A DNA stretch of 64,000 bases from Chaenocephalus aceratus (Eukaryota > Chordata > Actinopteri > Perciformes > Channichthyidae): positions 42,185,525 through 42,249,524 of the forward strand of contig CM043789.1 in the NCBI GenBank assembly GCA_023974075.1, written 5' to 3'. The translations under genes and the position numbers were made by a program. The notes beneath the pieces are model-generated. The model made no database searches, was not told where the DNA came from, and worked only from the letters and a program-made list of their open reading frames with translations. Each line of letters begins with the position of its first letter. Within the stretch, counting starts at the first letter, position 1. Shown one piece after another: positions 36,945 through 47,362 of this stretch.

Positions 36945-37235
36945 TAAATGGTAAATGGACTGTACTTATATAGGGCTTTATCGTCATTAAGACCCCATAA
37001 AGCACTTTACATTACTACATGTCGTCACCCATTCACACCCATTCATACAGAGCAGTGTATATTACTCTAGGAACTAACATGCATACACATTACACCACAC
37101 CGTTGGCCATGCCATCAGGAGCAACTCAGGGTTAAGTATCTTGCCCAAGGATACATCGACATGTTGACTGCATGGGCTGAGATCGAACCCACAACCTTCT
37201 GGTGGAAAGACGACCGCACTCCCTCGCAGCACAGT
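36945..37235 (-). mobile_element. tRNA-derived SINE (second family)
   Basis: On the minus strand the head carries GGTTCGATCTC, a B-box match, preceded by gctgcgagggagtgcgg. The middle has 'cttgggcaagatacttaacc' and the 3' end is tataagtacagtccatttac, a widespread teleost SINE tail. It begins immediately beside the right TTATATGG of hAT A. Confidence 0.7.
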
Positions 37236-37349
37236 CGCCATTAATATCCATTAGCGTAGCTCGCTAGCACCAGAAGCTAACAACAACGATCTCCGGTACC
37301 GGTGCGCTCTCTCTCGCTTACGCACGCACGCACACAAAATGGCTCGTTA

Positions 37350-37350
<1 letters not shown>

Positions 37351-37395
<45 letters not shown>
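37351..37395 (+). repeat. (AC)n microsatellite
   Basis: Dinucleotide run following a short CGCACGCACG stretch. The adjoining right-hand sequence to about 37571 ends 'cccccactttgaaaaccact', which looks like an inverted hAT terminus (CAGTGGTTTTCAAAGTGGGG). Confidence 0.93.
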
Positions 37396-37398
<3 letters not shown>

Positions 37399-37572
37399 CC
37401 AAACTTTAATGAAAAACAGAGACCCCGACGTAATAGTACTGTATCATATTATTTTCGAATCAATAATCTTTCAAATTATGATTTTACTTTTTTTTTTATG
37501 ACCATTTTTCCTCCCGGTCTCTCGCGCCCCCCTGTCATGCCTCTGCGTCCCCCCACTTTGAAAACCACTGGC

Positions 37573-38345
37573 TTAAGTCCAGGAGAAGAAAGCGTTTTCA
37601 CTGTGGTGTTTTCTGTGATTAAAGATTAAGGGAGAGGTTGCTTGGTGAGATGGTAATCTGAAAATGAATAACAAATATGTAAGAGACGAATGCCAATGAT
37701 CATCAATATTTCTGCAGTATTTTTAAAAGTCCTCAGTCTTCCTTCAGAATGTGAGTGTGTCATTGAGAGTCAGCAGCTCATTCCTGTTCTCATAGCACAA
37801 ACACAAGCATTTGGCACTTGACAGCGATGCCACCGCAGGCCTCGGCATAGCGTGTGTGTATGTCTTTTAAGATGCGGCCTAAGGGGTCCCTGCCCTGTTA
37901 TTTGACACCTCGTCCTGTGCCACAGAGGCTTCTTTACGTCTTTCCTTTCCCCCCACTTGCGAACTCTCGTCTGTCCTCGGCTGCTAATTTCCATCACACT
38001 TTCTCCAGCCTGTGTTCTACTGAATGTTATTAATACTATTGTTAACTGCACACTCAAGGCTGGTCTCCCTGACGCAGATCATCATGTTACAGGTATATTG
38101 TGCACAACAGAGAAATTGCCTTTATATAATACCAGCTATTAATATCAGAGGGAATACCATGGCCAATTATGGTTGGATGCAGGCTGATTGTCATGATGGA
38201 TCTGGCAGCAGACTCAAAGGCTTTCTTCTTGGCTTAAGTCCAGGAGAAGAGTTTTCACTGTTGTGTTTTCTCTAAAGATTAAGGGAGAGGTTGCTAGTTG
38301 AGATGGTAATCTGAAAATGAGTAACAAATATACAAGATAGGAATG
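37573..38345 (+). repeat. Spaced direct repeat of about 115 bp
   Basis: 37573-37690 (cttaagtccaggagaagaaa ... tctgaaaatgaataacaaat) recurs at 38234-38345. The 540 bp between contain no recognised gene or element. Confidence 0.8.
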
Positions 38346-38599
38346 ACAAATCATGTTTGAATGCTATTATAATTGTACTTGTCATGGTTTGAAGAAACTT
38401 CTTAGAGTTTAGACTTGGTGTCAGACTGCTGCTCCACTGCCTGCTGTTACTTTTGATATGACACAGCACCCTCTAGTGGCAAACATATGGAAATTATTTT
38501 GGACTCAATTGTTCTTGTTTTGTGTATCATTTCATTTTTTACTGAGAACAATGCATTTACAGATAATAAGGGCCACATTGGTTTTGTTTGTTTAGGTCT

Positions 38600-38895
38600 G
38601 TCCAAAAGTTAAGATGTTCAGACTTTTTCTTCAAAATGCTGAGATTAAAGTCAACATTTCGATTTTCCAAGAACTCTGTCTTTTTCCTCAAAAGTCTGAC
38701 TTTTCTTTCACAAAATTCTGACATTTTTTTTCCTCATCTTTTTCTTCAGCATTCCCTCTCTTTAACGGAATTCCGACTTTTTCAAAAAATTCTGACTTTT
38801 ATATATATCTTTTTATGTTTTTCGAAAAAATATATCATAACAATTCTGATTTTTTTTTACAAAATGTTTACTTTTGTCCAAATCAAAATTCTGCC

Positions 38896-38932
<37 letters not shown>

Positions 38933-39010
38933 ATGTTCTCAAAATTCCCTATTTTCTTTTATCAGGGTAAGGAGTTTTTTCAAAAAATTCGAACTTTTTT
39001 CTCAGAATTG
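38600..39010 (+). repeat. Degenerate low-complexity 'aaattctgacttttt' repeat
   Basis: Irregular reiterations of a T-rich motif with a 23-base A run at about 38904. The long open frame across it encodes only Phe/Lys/Ser-rich sequence and is not a gene. Confidence 0.8.
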
Positions 39011-39332
39011 AGACTGCAGAGAGAAACTTTGTATAGAAATGCACCCCACAGCTTAACCAGCACTTTTATATTACCTCTGATACATGTGGCCTATTGCTTT
39101 TGCTCAAAAGTATGTAAACTCTTTTCATATATTTCATTTTTTACTGTCTCGTTATGTGTTTATTCGTGTTTTTACTCATTCTGTTCACATTATTGTTGTT
39201 TATTATCCTCTTAGTCCGTCAATACATGTTAGTGGTGCCATCTAGTGGTAATACTTTACACCTACTGAATTTAATGGCTTTCTGTTCAGATGTTTGCCAT
39301 CATTATGTGTTTGGAAATCACCTTGTATTCAG

Positions 39333-39960
39333 GGGTGGGGAACCTTCTTCCTCTCAAGGGCCATTTACATTTTTACAACATCCTCCGAGGGCTGTGCATA
39401 TGATTGGCCTCTGCTTAAAAAAAACTAAAATCACAGCCCATTCATTTCGCCTTTCTTTCATGCTGTGAAAAGAAAAAGCCACCTCTTAATCCAGATATCT
39501 TTCTGTTTTATTTTCAAAGTTTTTATGTTACGCTTTGGAGAGAGTGTGTAAAAGGTGTAAGGACCAAAATGCAGACACTCACTATGACTCGCGCATGCAT
39601 GCATGTGCACGGTTGTGGCATGGCCACCAAAATAGAAATATATGGACACTACAAGATGTGTGCAAAATTAAGAGCTCTATGGATACATCTCTCAATACCC
39701 ATATTAACTGATTTTCTTTTTCCTTTATGGATATTTCACAAATCACTCCCATTTTTAAACTGTATTCTTGTTTATTAATAACAACTTTTCTTTTTTTTTA
39801 CTGTCATATACTATTTTATACCTATTTTTCATTTTTTTTAAACTATAATGATCATATAAAGGTGTGCCTTTACCTCACTAAGCTGAGGTTATCTCTCTCA
39901 GTCTGACAGGAGAGATCTCTCTTCCACCTGGTTGTAGAAACAGCTCTTTATATTCGTTAG
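39333..39960 (+). mobile_element. hAT element B, second copy, truncated
   Basis: Starts caggggtggggaaccttctt and stays collinear with 34716-35330 up to cgttag at 39960, where an LTR-like sequence begins. Confidence 0.7.
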
Positions 39961-40351
39961 TGTGGCAGTAGCCGCAGAGGGGAGGATAGGTGAATGTATT
40001 TGTTAAAGTTGGTTTGATTACACCATTCACAATTCCGACAACGCCACCTTGGGAGTTTCACCCAAGGAAATATTAACACTTATTTCAGTTATAGAGAGGA
40101 CACATAGGTTCGAATACTAATGGAGCAGGAGACGCGGTTTCAAGTTATCAAAAATATACAATTTTATTTGGCACAAGTCAGTTAAAAACAGTCGCACAGG
40201 GTTGTAGCACAAAGGGGGAAAATGAATTAGGGGCTGAGTCTTACCAGTGGGGGTATGGGGTTGACGAGTGAGTGGAAGGATCCCCAAACCAACCAAACTT
40301 AAATCCCCCCAGTCATACGTGCAGTAAATCAAATCCCGGGAGTAGTAGTAA
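39961..40351 (-). mobile_element. Possible solo LTR
   Basis: The 391-bp block begins TGTGGCAGTAG and ends GTAGTAACA. Read on the minus strand it starts TGTTAC and ends GCCACA, with an AATAAA signal about 190 bp in. It interrupts hAT B exactly after cgttag. No convincing 5-bp duplication remains, because the LINE tail begins next to its other side. Confidence 0.4.
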
Positions 40352-40508
40352 CAATCGTCTCATTTCATTTCATTTCAAACCTTTATTTATTCAGATTGGT
40401 CCCTTGAGATCATAGATCTCTTTTTCAAGGGAGACCTGCAGCATATAGGTTCCACATGAAACATAAAACAATAAAGGACATTATACATTATATTTACAGG
40501 ATACATAG

Positions 40509-41882
40509 TTATAGACATTTACAAGTGCCCATTGTATCAGCAAGCATTTCATTTTGCCTAGCTTTAAAAACATGCAGAGGAATGAGATTGCTCAGTTTCA
40601 ATTCTTGCTGAAGATTTTTCCAAGCAAGTGGAGCTGCGCACATAAAAGCTGTCTTACCTAAGACAGTCCTTGCTCTTGGCACATCTAACAAGACCACATC
40701 ATGTGACCTCAGACAATAGCTGCTTGCAACTCTCTGTGTGATCAGCGAGCAGATATAATACGGGAGTTTACCCAACAAAGCTTTATAGATAAAAGTGTAC
40801 CAGTGACTGAGCCTCCGTACAGAGAGTGATGGTAAACCTGCCTTGGTATACAGTGTACAGTGATGTGTAAGCGCTTTACAATTTGTGACAAATCTCAGAG
40901 CACTGTGATACGCAGCATCCAATTTGCTCAGGTAATTGGCCGGTGCATTCATATACAACAAATCCCCATAGTCCAGCACAGGTAAAAAGGTCACAGTGAC
41001 TAGCCTTTTCCTGGCCTCAAGCGAGAAACAGGACTTGTTTCTGAAAAAGAAACCTAGCCTAACCCTCAGTTTTTTAAGCAGGTTATTGACATGAAGTTTA
41101 AAAGAGAGACAATCATCAAGCCAGATACCCAGGTATTTGTAACAGGCAACAACTTCAAGTTTTGTTCCTTGCGTAGTTACAATATCTAAAACAGGCTCTG
41201 GTGTCTTTTTAGCTTTTGAAAAGAGCATTACCTTGGTTTTCTCAACATTTAAAAGAAGCTTTAATTCAGAGAGCTGAGTCTGAATAGTGTTAAAAACAGC
41301 TTGTAATTTAACAACAGCCTCCTTAATGGAGGGACCTGCACAGTACATCACAGTATCATCCGCATAAAAATGTAAAGTAGCTTCATCCACATTATCACCT
41401 ACGCTGTTAATATATATGGAGAATAAAAGTGGTCCTAAAACAGAACCTTGTGGTACACCATTAGAAATGTTTAACCATTCAGAAGACAGTCCATCAAAGT
41501 GAACACATTGGGACCTTTCAGAGAGGTAGTTCACAAACCACCCCACTGCATTGCTGGATATGCCAATACTGAGTAGCCTCTGCTTTAAAATGCAATGATC
41601 AACGGTGTCAAATGCTTTGGAAAGGTCAATAAACAGAGCTGCACAACTCTGCTTATTATCTAAAATAGTAGTAATGTCATTTACCACTTTCATTGTGGCA
41701 GTGATGGTGCTGTGTTTCTTTCTGAATCCTGACTGATGCTCAGACAGGATATCATTTATACATAAAAACTCCTTTACTTGTTCACTCACAAGGCGTTCGA
41801 GCACCTTAGCCAGAACTGACAATTTAGAAATTGGCCTATAGTTATTTAAAATAGTTGCCTCCCCTCCTTTTAGTAAAGGCAA
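40509..41882 (-). CDS. LINE protein, C-terminal half: reverse transcriptase
   Basis: 457 codons continuing the same polypeptide after the lesion at about 41900-41935; the reading frame can be followed upstream of 41882 (LFNLSLSTNTIPKVWKSAYV). RT blocks in order: [75 protein letters not shown] (the catalytic YADD) and YKYLGIWLDD. The thumb and C-terminal region ends APLAWKNLQQELK ... MGTCKCL. All catalytic aspartates are present, so the domain itself looks recently active. It copies element RNA at the nicked target site. Confidence 0.9.
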   Translation of the reverse strand: MPLLKGGEATILNNYRPISKLSVLAKVLERLVSEQVKEFLCINDILSEHQSGFRKKHSTITATMKVVNDITTILDNKQSCAALFIDLSKAFDTVDHCILKQRLLSIGISSNAVGWFVNYLSERSQCVHFDGLSSEWLNISNGVPQGSVLGPLLFSIYINSVGDNVDEATLHFYADDTVMYCAGPSIKEAVVKLQAVFNTIQTQLSELKLLLNVEKTKVMLFSKAKKTPEPVLDIVTTQGTKLEVVACYKYLGIWLDDCLSFKLHVNNLLKKLRVRLGFFFRNKSCFSLEARKRLVTVTFLPVLDYGDLLYMNAPANYLSKLDAAYHSALRFVTNCKALTHHCTLYTKAGLPSLSVRRLSHWYTFIYKALLGKLPYYICSLITQRVASSYCLRSHDVVLLDVPRARTVLGKTAFMCAAPLAWKNLQQELKLSNLIPLHVFKARQNEMLADTMGTCKCL

Positions 41883-41934
41883 GACATAAGCAGACTTCCA
41901 TACTTTTGGAATTGTGTTCGTGCTGAGGGAGAGG

Positions 41935-43776
41935 TTAAAAAGAGAAGTAAGCCATCTTTAAAAAGAAAGGTTCTACGTTGTCCGGGCCAGCCGGTTTCCT
42001 AGGATCTAACTTGGATAATGCTTCATGAACAATACCAATAGTTAAAGGAGTAAAACTGAAAGGGTTTTCCAGACCACTTTGTTCAGAGTCAAGGATTGGA
42101 GCGTTCACAGGAGCCACACAGCCAAACAGAGAGCCACAAGACACAAAATGCTCATTAAAGCAATTGAGCATAGTAGCCCTGTCTGATATAATGCCAGATG
42201 CTGTGGTAAGGCACGGAGGTAGCTCATTTGGGATATCACCAGTGGAAATCGATTTTATGGCTTTCCAACATTTCCTAGGATTATTCAGGTTTTCTGTGGT
42301 AACCGACAAATAGTACTTTGATTTAGCACTTTTTATTTGAGATGTGAAGCTATTTCTTAGCTGCCTAAAACGTAGCCATTCTACCTCTGAGCCTGATTTC
42401 CTAGCCTTAGCCCAAGCATTATTTCTCTCATGAAGGAGACTGGAGAGCTCAGCAGAAAACCAGGGATTGTTTCGTCCCTTCACTCTAAATTTACGCAGAG
42501 GTGCATGTCTATCTATAATTTTCATAAAACCAAGATAAAAATAAGACCATGCAGTTTCTACATCAGCACACAGATTGATTCTACCCCAATCAAAATCAAA
42601 CAGATCATGTAAAAAACCCTGCTCCACAAAGTGTTTTTTGTCTCTCTTTGTGATGACACGTGGTTTAACCTTTTGGACCTTAGTGTCCCTAATTGTGGCT
42701 ACAACACAGTGGTCACTCACATCATTAGCAAATACTCCCACAGATGAGTATTTATGTGGAACATTTGTTAAAATTAGATCAATTAAGGAGGATTTATTTG
42801 GGGACTTAATATTTGGGCGAGTAGGACTGTCTATAATCTGGGTAAAATTCAATGAGGTACACAGGTTTTTAAAATCCTCTGACACAGAAGTTAACCAGTC
42901 CCAATTAAAATCACCAAGCAGCACTATTTCCTTGTAGGAAAGTTGTGATAATAGTTTTGCCAAAGACGATAAAGACTCCTTGACAGCCGAAGGTGCCCTA
43001 TAGCAGCCCACCACCATGAGCTGTTGACCCTTTTTTACCTCAATATTCACGGCTAACAATTCTAGCTGTTTACTAACAGATTTGGAAACCATATTAGTTA
43101 CACAAAACTTATTTTTCACATAAATGGCAACGCCACCACCTTTTTTAGGCCGGTCAGTACGATATACACTGTAACCATTTATGTAAATGTCAGAGGCCAA
43201 AATGGATTTATCTAGCCACGTTTCTGACAAGAAAATGACATCAGCATCAGTCGAATTCGCCCAGATACGGACAAAATCTAATTTAGGTAACAGACTACGC
43301 ACATTTAAATGAATTAAACCTAGCCCAGATCTAGATATAAAATCAGCAGGAGTAGCTATTTGACTAATACTGGTCGGTGGACCTGGATTTGGCTGTACAT
43401 TTCCTGATAGTAACAACAATAAAAATACCAAGCACCTTTTCCTCTTAATCAACACACATACATTGTCAGCTGTTCTAGAGTCACCAGCAAACTTCGCGAA
43501 AGTGAGATTAGAGTTTAAAAAACAATTCTGAAGGACCATCGTGGCAGGCATGTGAGAAAGACAAACATTTTCCGAAATGAATGTCCGCGACAGTGCAACC
43601 AGCAATTGTTTGTGCACCACCTCCGAAACTGTACAGGGGATGTCCACAGCGGGCGGCAGAACATACCCGAATCCAGTAGATTGTTCAGGACGACTAGCGA
43701 TCCTCTCCTTGTCCAGCACAGCCAAGAAAAGGCACAACAGAAACACGACACCCGCCATTCTCCCAGTGCAGCGCAA
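41935..43776 (-). CDS. LINE protein, N-terminal half: leader, 2A-like motif, endonuclease
   Basis: 613 codons. The first about 25 residues include a hydrophobic stretch (GVVFLLCLFLAVL). A second hydrophobic run leads directly into LLSGNVQPNPGP (43378-43413), a 2A-like ribosome-skipping motif in which the usual Asp and Glu are Asn and Gln. Next come apurinic-type endonuclease motifs: HLNVRSLLPKL, DVIFLSETWLD, GGGVAIYVKN, VLLGDFNWDW, LIDLILTN and VSDHCVV. These are the Asn, Glu, Asp and His catalytic blocks of the APE family, which nicks target DNA for target-primed reverse transcription. A linker with GRNNPWFS and NPRKCWKAIKS follows. The frame stops at 41935 after LKMAYFSF, where a deletion has removed the join to the RT half, so this copy would give a truncated protein. 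Confidence 0.88.
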   Translation of the reverse strand: MRCTGRMAGVVFLLCLFLAVLDKERIASRPEQSTGFGYVLPPAVDIPCTVSEVVHKQLLVALSRTFISENVCLSHMPATMVLQNCFLNSNLTFAKFAGDSRTADNVCVLIKRKRCLVFLLLLLSGNVQPNPGPPTSISQIATPADFISRSGLGLIHLNVRSLLPKLDFVRIWANSTDADVIFLSETWLDKSILASDIYINGYSVYRTDRPKKGGGVAIYVKNKFCVTNMVSKSVSKQLELLAVNIEVKKGQQLMVVGCYRAPSAVKESLSSLAKLLSQLSYKEIVLLGDFNWDWLTSVSEDFKNLCTSLNFTQIIDSPTRPNIKSPNKSSLIDLILTNVPHKYSSVGVFANDVSDHCVVATIRDTKVQKVKPRVITKRDKKHFVEQGFLHDLFDFDWGRINLCADVETAWSYFYLGFMKIIDRHAPLRKFRVKGRNNPWFSAELSSLLHERNNAWAKARKSGSEVEWLRFRQLRNSFTSQIKSAKSKYYLSVTTENLNNPRKCWKAIKSISTGDIPNELPPCLTTASGIISDRATMLNCFNEHFVSCGSLFGCVAPVNAPILDSEQSGLENPFSFTPLTIGIVHEALSKLDPRKPAGPDNVEPFFLKMAYFSF

Positions 43777-43894
43777 CAGTATCCACGCTGTTCCCGGAGC
43801 AAGGTGGAGCAGGCCTCAGCTACAGCAGCACAGCAGAGTAGAGAAGTCTCATTAGTATGCATGAAAAAGTGACATGTGACACGCCCCCAATTAT

Positions 43895-44850
43895 GCAAAT
43901 GAGCTATGTCCCGCCTCCCATTGCGAGATCCTTTGATGTGATTGGGTACAATTAGGTTAATGAGCTAAGTCCCGCCTCCCATTGTTCGAGATCCTTTGAT
44001 GGGTGTTATAACAGGTAGGTGTGAAAAGCCTTTTCACCTGCCTTTGTTGTCTAATCCTTTGATGTGTTGATTAAGGCAGTCTCTTTGAAGTTATGTTGTC
44101 TGGCCCCTGTCCCCTCACACCCCTTTGTAGTCTAGTCCTTTGATGTGAGGTGTTATAGCAGGTAGGTGTGATATAAGCCTCTGATGTTAATCTAGGTGTT
44201 GATTAAGGCAGTCTCTTTGAAGTTATGCTGTCTGGCCCCTGTCCCTCAGAGCACTTTGTTGTATAATATAATTAGCCTTTGATGTTTGCCCTTTGATGTG
44301 AGGTGTTATAACAGGCAGGTGTGATTTCACACTGGTGTGTTATAAGCCTTTGATGTTAATCTAGGTGTCTCTTTGAAGTTATGTGTGAGACTGTCTACCC
44401 GCTCCCTCCCAGCCCAGGCCTCCCCCCTTTTCTCCACCCCTTCCTTTGGCTATGAGGCCAGCAAATAGTGGGGGTGGAATCAGGTGAAAATAGAAATTCG
44501 CTCAAACTAAATAAAAAGACAGTCATTTCCACTTACCAAGTCACCTTTCAAAAAAGAAAAATGGCCAAGAGACGCCTCGATAGGGGTTTAATAAGCGAGA
44601 GGCCTGGGAGAACTTACCGCCATCCGTCCGGAGCGTCAGTCAAGAAACGAATGCAGCATCTGTGCGGGGGTCAGACGCATACAGCTGAAGATCTCGTGCC
44701 CTCTTGTGGTCATGTGCGCGTGTTCATGTGTGATGGAGGAGGGGCTCTGTGAGGAAGTGGTAGATTTTGTTTTCCGGTTGTGTATTTTCTAATTCTAGCT
44801 CACTCGAGCTGGTTTCTCCAAAATGACCTACCCCTACCTTTAAGAACAAT

Positions 44851-44927
<77 letters not shown>

Positions 44928-45105
44928 GAGTTGGCCTTTCGCGTGAGGGTTTCAGATAAGCCTGGGATGTTAATCTATATGTTGATTAAGACACTCTCTG
45001 TGAGGTGAGAAGCGAGGGGATGGAGTTAGTTTCTAAAAAAAGAAATACGCTCAAACTAAATAAAACAGCCATTAATTTTCACTCACTAAGACACCTAAAA
45101 ACGTT
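43895..45105 (+). repeat. Complex degenerate repeat block
   Basis: Contains many copies of a 'cctttgatgt' core (for example 43930, 43991, 44052, 44136, 44290, 44347), combinations such as gaggtgttataacaggtagg and tctctttgaagttatg, and a direct repeat of cgctcaaactaaataaaa at 44500 and 45053. The unit length is irregular. Short ORFs in it (such as 44468-44752) are not supported as genes. Confidence 0.7.
44853..44922 (+). repeat. (AC)n microsatellite
   Basis: About 35 AC units within the degenerate repeat block. Confidence 0.97.
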
Positions 45106-45159
45106 ATTGTCCTCTCTATATTTCATTCAGGGTTTGTTTTAAATGATTTGTGCTTGCTA

Positions 45160-45941
45160 AGGATGTTTATTTTCAAGTTTTTGTGAAACTGTTAACTACA
45201 ACGTGTTTAAAAATGAATTTTGTGAAAAATACCAATGGTGTGAGAGACGTCATAAAGACACTCATTTTAACCACAGTGTTTGTTCTCTACAAATGTTTAA
45301 AGATTGTTACAAAATGTAAAAAATAAAAAGGTCTGGAGACAAAATTAATTCAGGTGACTCTGTCTTTATTAGGAAAACAAAAATATAATACAAATGGTTT
45401 AGGGGGTAAAATGTAACCATCTTGGACTTAATAGTCTAACAAAATACTTTATCTGAATACATTTTCTTTTTAAATGCACTTTTTTTGAAATTATTTATTT
45501 ATTATTTCAGTGGAACAATCCAGTTTTTGTTAACATCAATGCTTTTTTCTCTTTTATTGTGTTACTAAGATACTTTTAGACACACTTTGGTGTATGCAAC
45601 ACTTGTTCAGTTAAACAAGGTTTTTTTTTCTTTTTCTGATAACCTTACATATTTTAGTTATTTTCTGCTTCCAAGATACTTTAAGATACACCTTGATGTA
45701 CGCAACACTTAACAAAGGGTATAATATGAAGTACTTGGTAAGGAATGGGGTTTTCTTTAAGGGATGCAAAACTTTAGAACTGGGTAAAATATTCATTAAT
45801 TTGTAATGAATTGAGTTTTCTTTTCTTTTTGATTTTCAACATACTATTTGTACATAATGACCTCTTGCTGCTTGGTTGGAAATGATAGATGAAAAAGCTA
45901 CAAAGCTTAAAGAACTTTTTTTAAAACTCTCAATTCTACAG
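45160..45941. other. AT-rich leader before the small-ORF cassette
   Basis: No coding signal. It ends ttctacag immediately before an ATG at 45942, so it could include an intron or untranslated leader of the cassette. Confidence 0.4.
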
Positions 45942-46034
45942 ATGGCTCCCCCCATTCAACGCAATAAGCCCCACCCTCCACTCAGCAAATCATCTAAAAC
46001 GAAGGACCCCACTAAGACGACAGTTGTAAACTAG
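45942..46034 (+). CDS. Small basic ORF, 30 residues
   Basis: Starts at ATG 45942 (directly after the acceptor-like ctacag) and ends at TAG 46034. The product is rich in Pro, Lys, Ser and Thr (starts MAPPIQRNKPHPP) with no hydrophobic core. The next start codon follows after only two bases, which suggests either a leader ORF or an exon boundary rather than an independent gene. I do not recognise it. Confidence that it is translated is low. Confidence 0.3.
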   Translation: MAPPIQRNKPHPPLSKSSKTKDPTKTTVVN

Positions 46035-46036
46035 CC

Positions 46037-46534
46037 ATGGATCTGAGAAAAACCAAGACTCCCCCCGCGAGTTGCAGCCAGGAACAGAGTCCTGGACTAC
46101 CATCATCACCACCATTCTGGACACCCGCATTTTGCAGTACTACTGCTGCTGATGTTACTCCTAGGGCCAAGACGTCTCTGTTTAGGGACACAGTGAAATC
46201 GGAGTTGTTTCATATTCTGGAGAGGGTGCTGTATCGGTACAGAGAAGAAATCTGCAACGGATGCCTAGGCAGTCACCCCGGCCAGAGGCAACACGATTGT
46301 CTGAATGACATGCCCGATTTCTTCTTCAGAAACAATTACAACGCTTTAATGAAAAGACTTTGGCTCGCCAACTTCATTACTGTGATTGACCAGAGTCTTA
46401 TTGAGAAAGGCATTTGCGAGGATGAACGGAGGATCCGACACGCTTCGGAGGCTTTTCTGCACAATCTTATAAACTGCAGATGCCTCAAGGAGAGACTTGA
46501 AAAGATCCATATCGAGTTGTATGGAGAAGACTAA
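46037..46534 (+). CDS. Unrecognised 165-residue protein with a Cys/His cluster
   Basis: ATG 46037 in good context (gccatgg), stop at 46532-46534, no frame break. Residues 1-50 are Pro/Ser/Thr-rich and probably disordered. From about residue 50 the sequence looks folded and helical (SLFRDTVKSELFHILERVLY). A compact CNGC-x4-HPGQRQHDC cluster (about residues 74-91) could bind zinc. The remainder (FFFRNNYNALMKRLWL ... LEKIHIELYGED) is amphipathic helix. I do not recognise the family; the Cys/His cluster vaguely recalls small proteins of virus-like elements in fish, which is inference only. It is the largest ORF of a compact same-strand cassette with very short spacers, unlike ordinary vertebrate gene layout. 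An AATAAA lies just downstream at 46594. Confidence 0.6.
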   Translation: MDLRKTKTPPASCSQEQSPGLPSSPPFWTPAFCSTTAADVTPRAKTSLFRDTVKSELFHILERVLYRYREEICNGCLGSHPGQRQHDCLNDMPDFFFRNNYNALMKRLWLANFITVIDQSLIEKGICEDERRIRHASEAFLHNLINCRCLKERLEKIHIELYGED

Positions 46535-46602
46535 TAACCAGCAGTTGACTGAAGCCAGGGATTTGTTCGATACATTGAATTTTTCTTTAAAGTAAAATAA
46601 AA

Positions 46603-47067
46603 ATGGGAAACTACTATGCAAAACGCTCTGTATATATTGATCATAATGTAGTCCTTACCCGTTTAATAAGTGTGGTGATGAGGACAATTGAAAACAGAAC
46701 GAGTAGTGACCCCTGTGTAAAAAGAATGGCTGAAGTTTGTAAACTGGAAGACATTTTGGATATCGTTCGTTCTGACAGTACTATTCCGGGTCATTGGGAA
46801 ACGATTGTAAACTAAACATTTAAAGTGGTCCTGGAATCTTCATATTCCGAAACATTCTGTAACATTATCTCAGAAATGAAACAAACATCACAAGTGTATC
46901 AGGTGCTCTCATTGTATGCTCTGTTTGTAGATGCAATGCATCTTTGTGTCGAAAACAGCATACAAATGCATATTTTGACTGAAGTGAAAAAACTCCATCA
47001 GGATATCTCCAGTAATCTGGGGAATTCTAAACTGGAAACGGTCCTGGGGATGTTACAATCAGCATAA
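46603..47067 (+). pseudogene. Unrecognised helical ORF broken by one in-frame stop
   Basis: ATG 46603 opens 70 codons (MGNYYAKRSVYIDHN ... GHWETIVN) to TAA at 46813-46815. The same frame continues without another stop to 47067 (80 further codons from 46825, ending GMLQSA). Phase and helical character match across the stop, so I read it as a single gene of about 154 codons inactivated by a point mutation, or less likely a read-through or two-part gene. The second half is helix-rich with Leu/Val heptads and no Cys cluster. The family is unknown. AATAAATAAAG at 47122-47132 could be the cassette's polyadenylation signal. Confidence 0.5.
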
Positions 47068-47279
47068 CTACTCATTTTGTGTGTGAAAAAATTAAAATGT
47101 AAATAGGACATTTTTAAAAAAATAAATAAAGTGTTTTTTTTATATTTTAAAAACGGTTGCCTTCATTATAGCAAGGGGAGCGTGAATGATACATGTGTAT
47201 TACAGTCCTTCACATGCACTGTTGTCTTCATTTTAACAAGGGGAGGATAACAGGGAAGATGTAGGATAAATGTGTATTG

Positions 47280-47362
47280 AAACGTGCGTATTATACACCC
47301 ACAGAAACACAGAAACGCAGAAACACAGAAACGCAGAAACACAGACACACAGAAAACACCAG
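47280..47362 (+). repeat. (ACAGAAACGC)-like microsatellite
   Basis: Alternating cacagaaacacagaaacg units, directly left of the left TIR of the transposon at 47367. Confidence 0.85.

Larger units (their letters stand above)
40361..43890 (-). mobile_element. Nearly full-length non-LTR retrotransposon (L2/Nimb-like)
   Basis: It holds an N-terminal hydrophobic leader, an endonuclease, a reverse transcriptase and a 3' end with 'tttcaagggagacctgcagc' followed by a TTTCA-type tail (40361-40380). About 3.5 kb in all, apparently complete at the 5' side to near 43890. The open frame is interrupted by one lesion near 41900. The clade call is tentative. Confidence 0.85.

Noticed and set aside
36945..37235. 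Functional tRNA gene
   Set aside because: The B box is present but the rest does not fold as a tRNA and carries a SINE tail; the same applies to 3601-3813.
38588..39214. 208-codon plus-strand ORF
   Set aside because: Low-complexity T-rich repeat translated as Phe/Lys/Ser; no domain and no codon structure.
46603..47067. Bcl-2-like (apoptosis inhibitor) fold for the broken ORF
   Set aside because: The helical pattern and an HW..IV stretch are suggestive, but the BH motifs are not convincingly present; not claimed.
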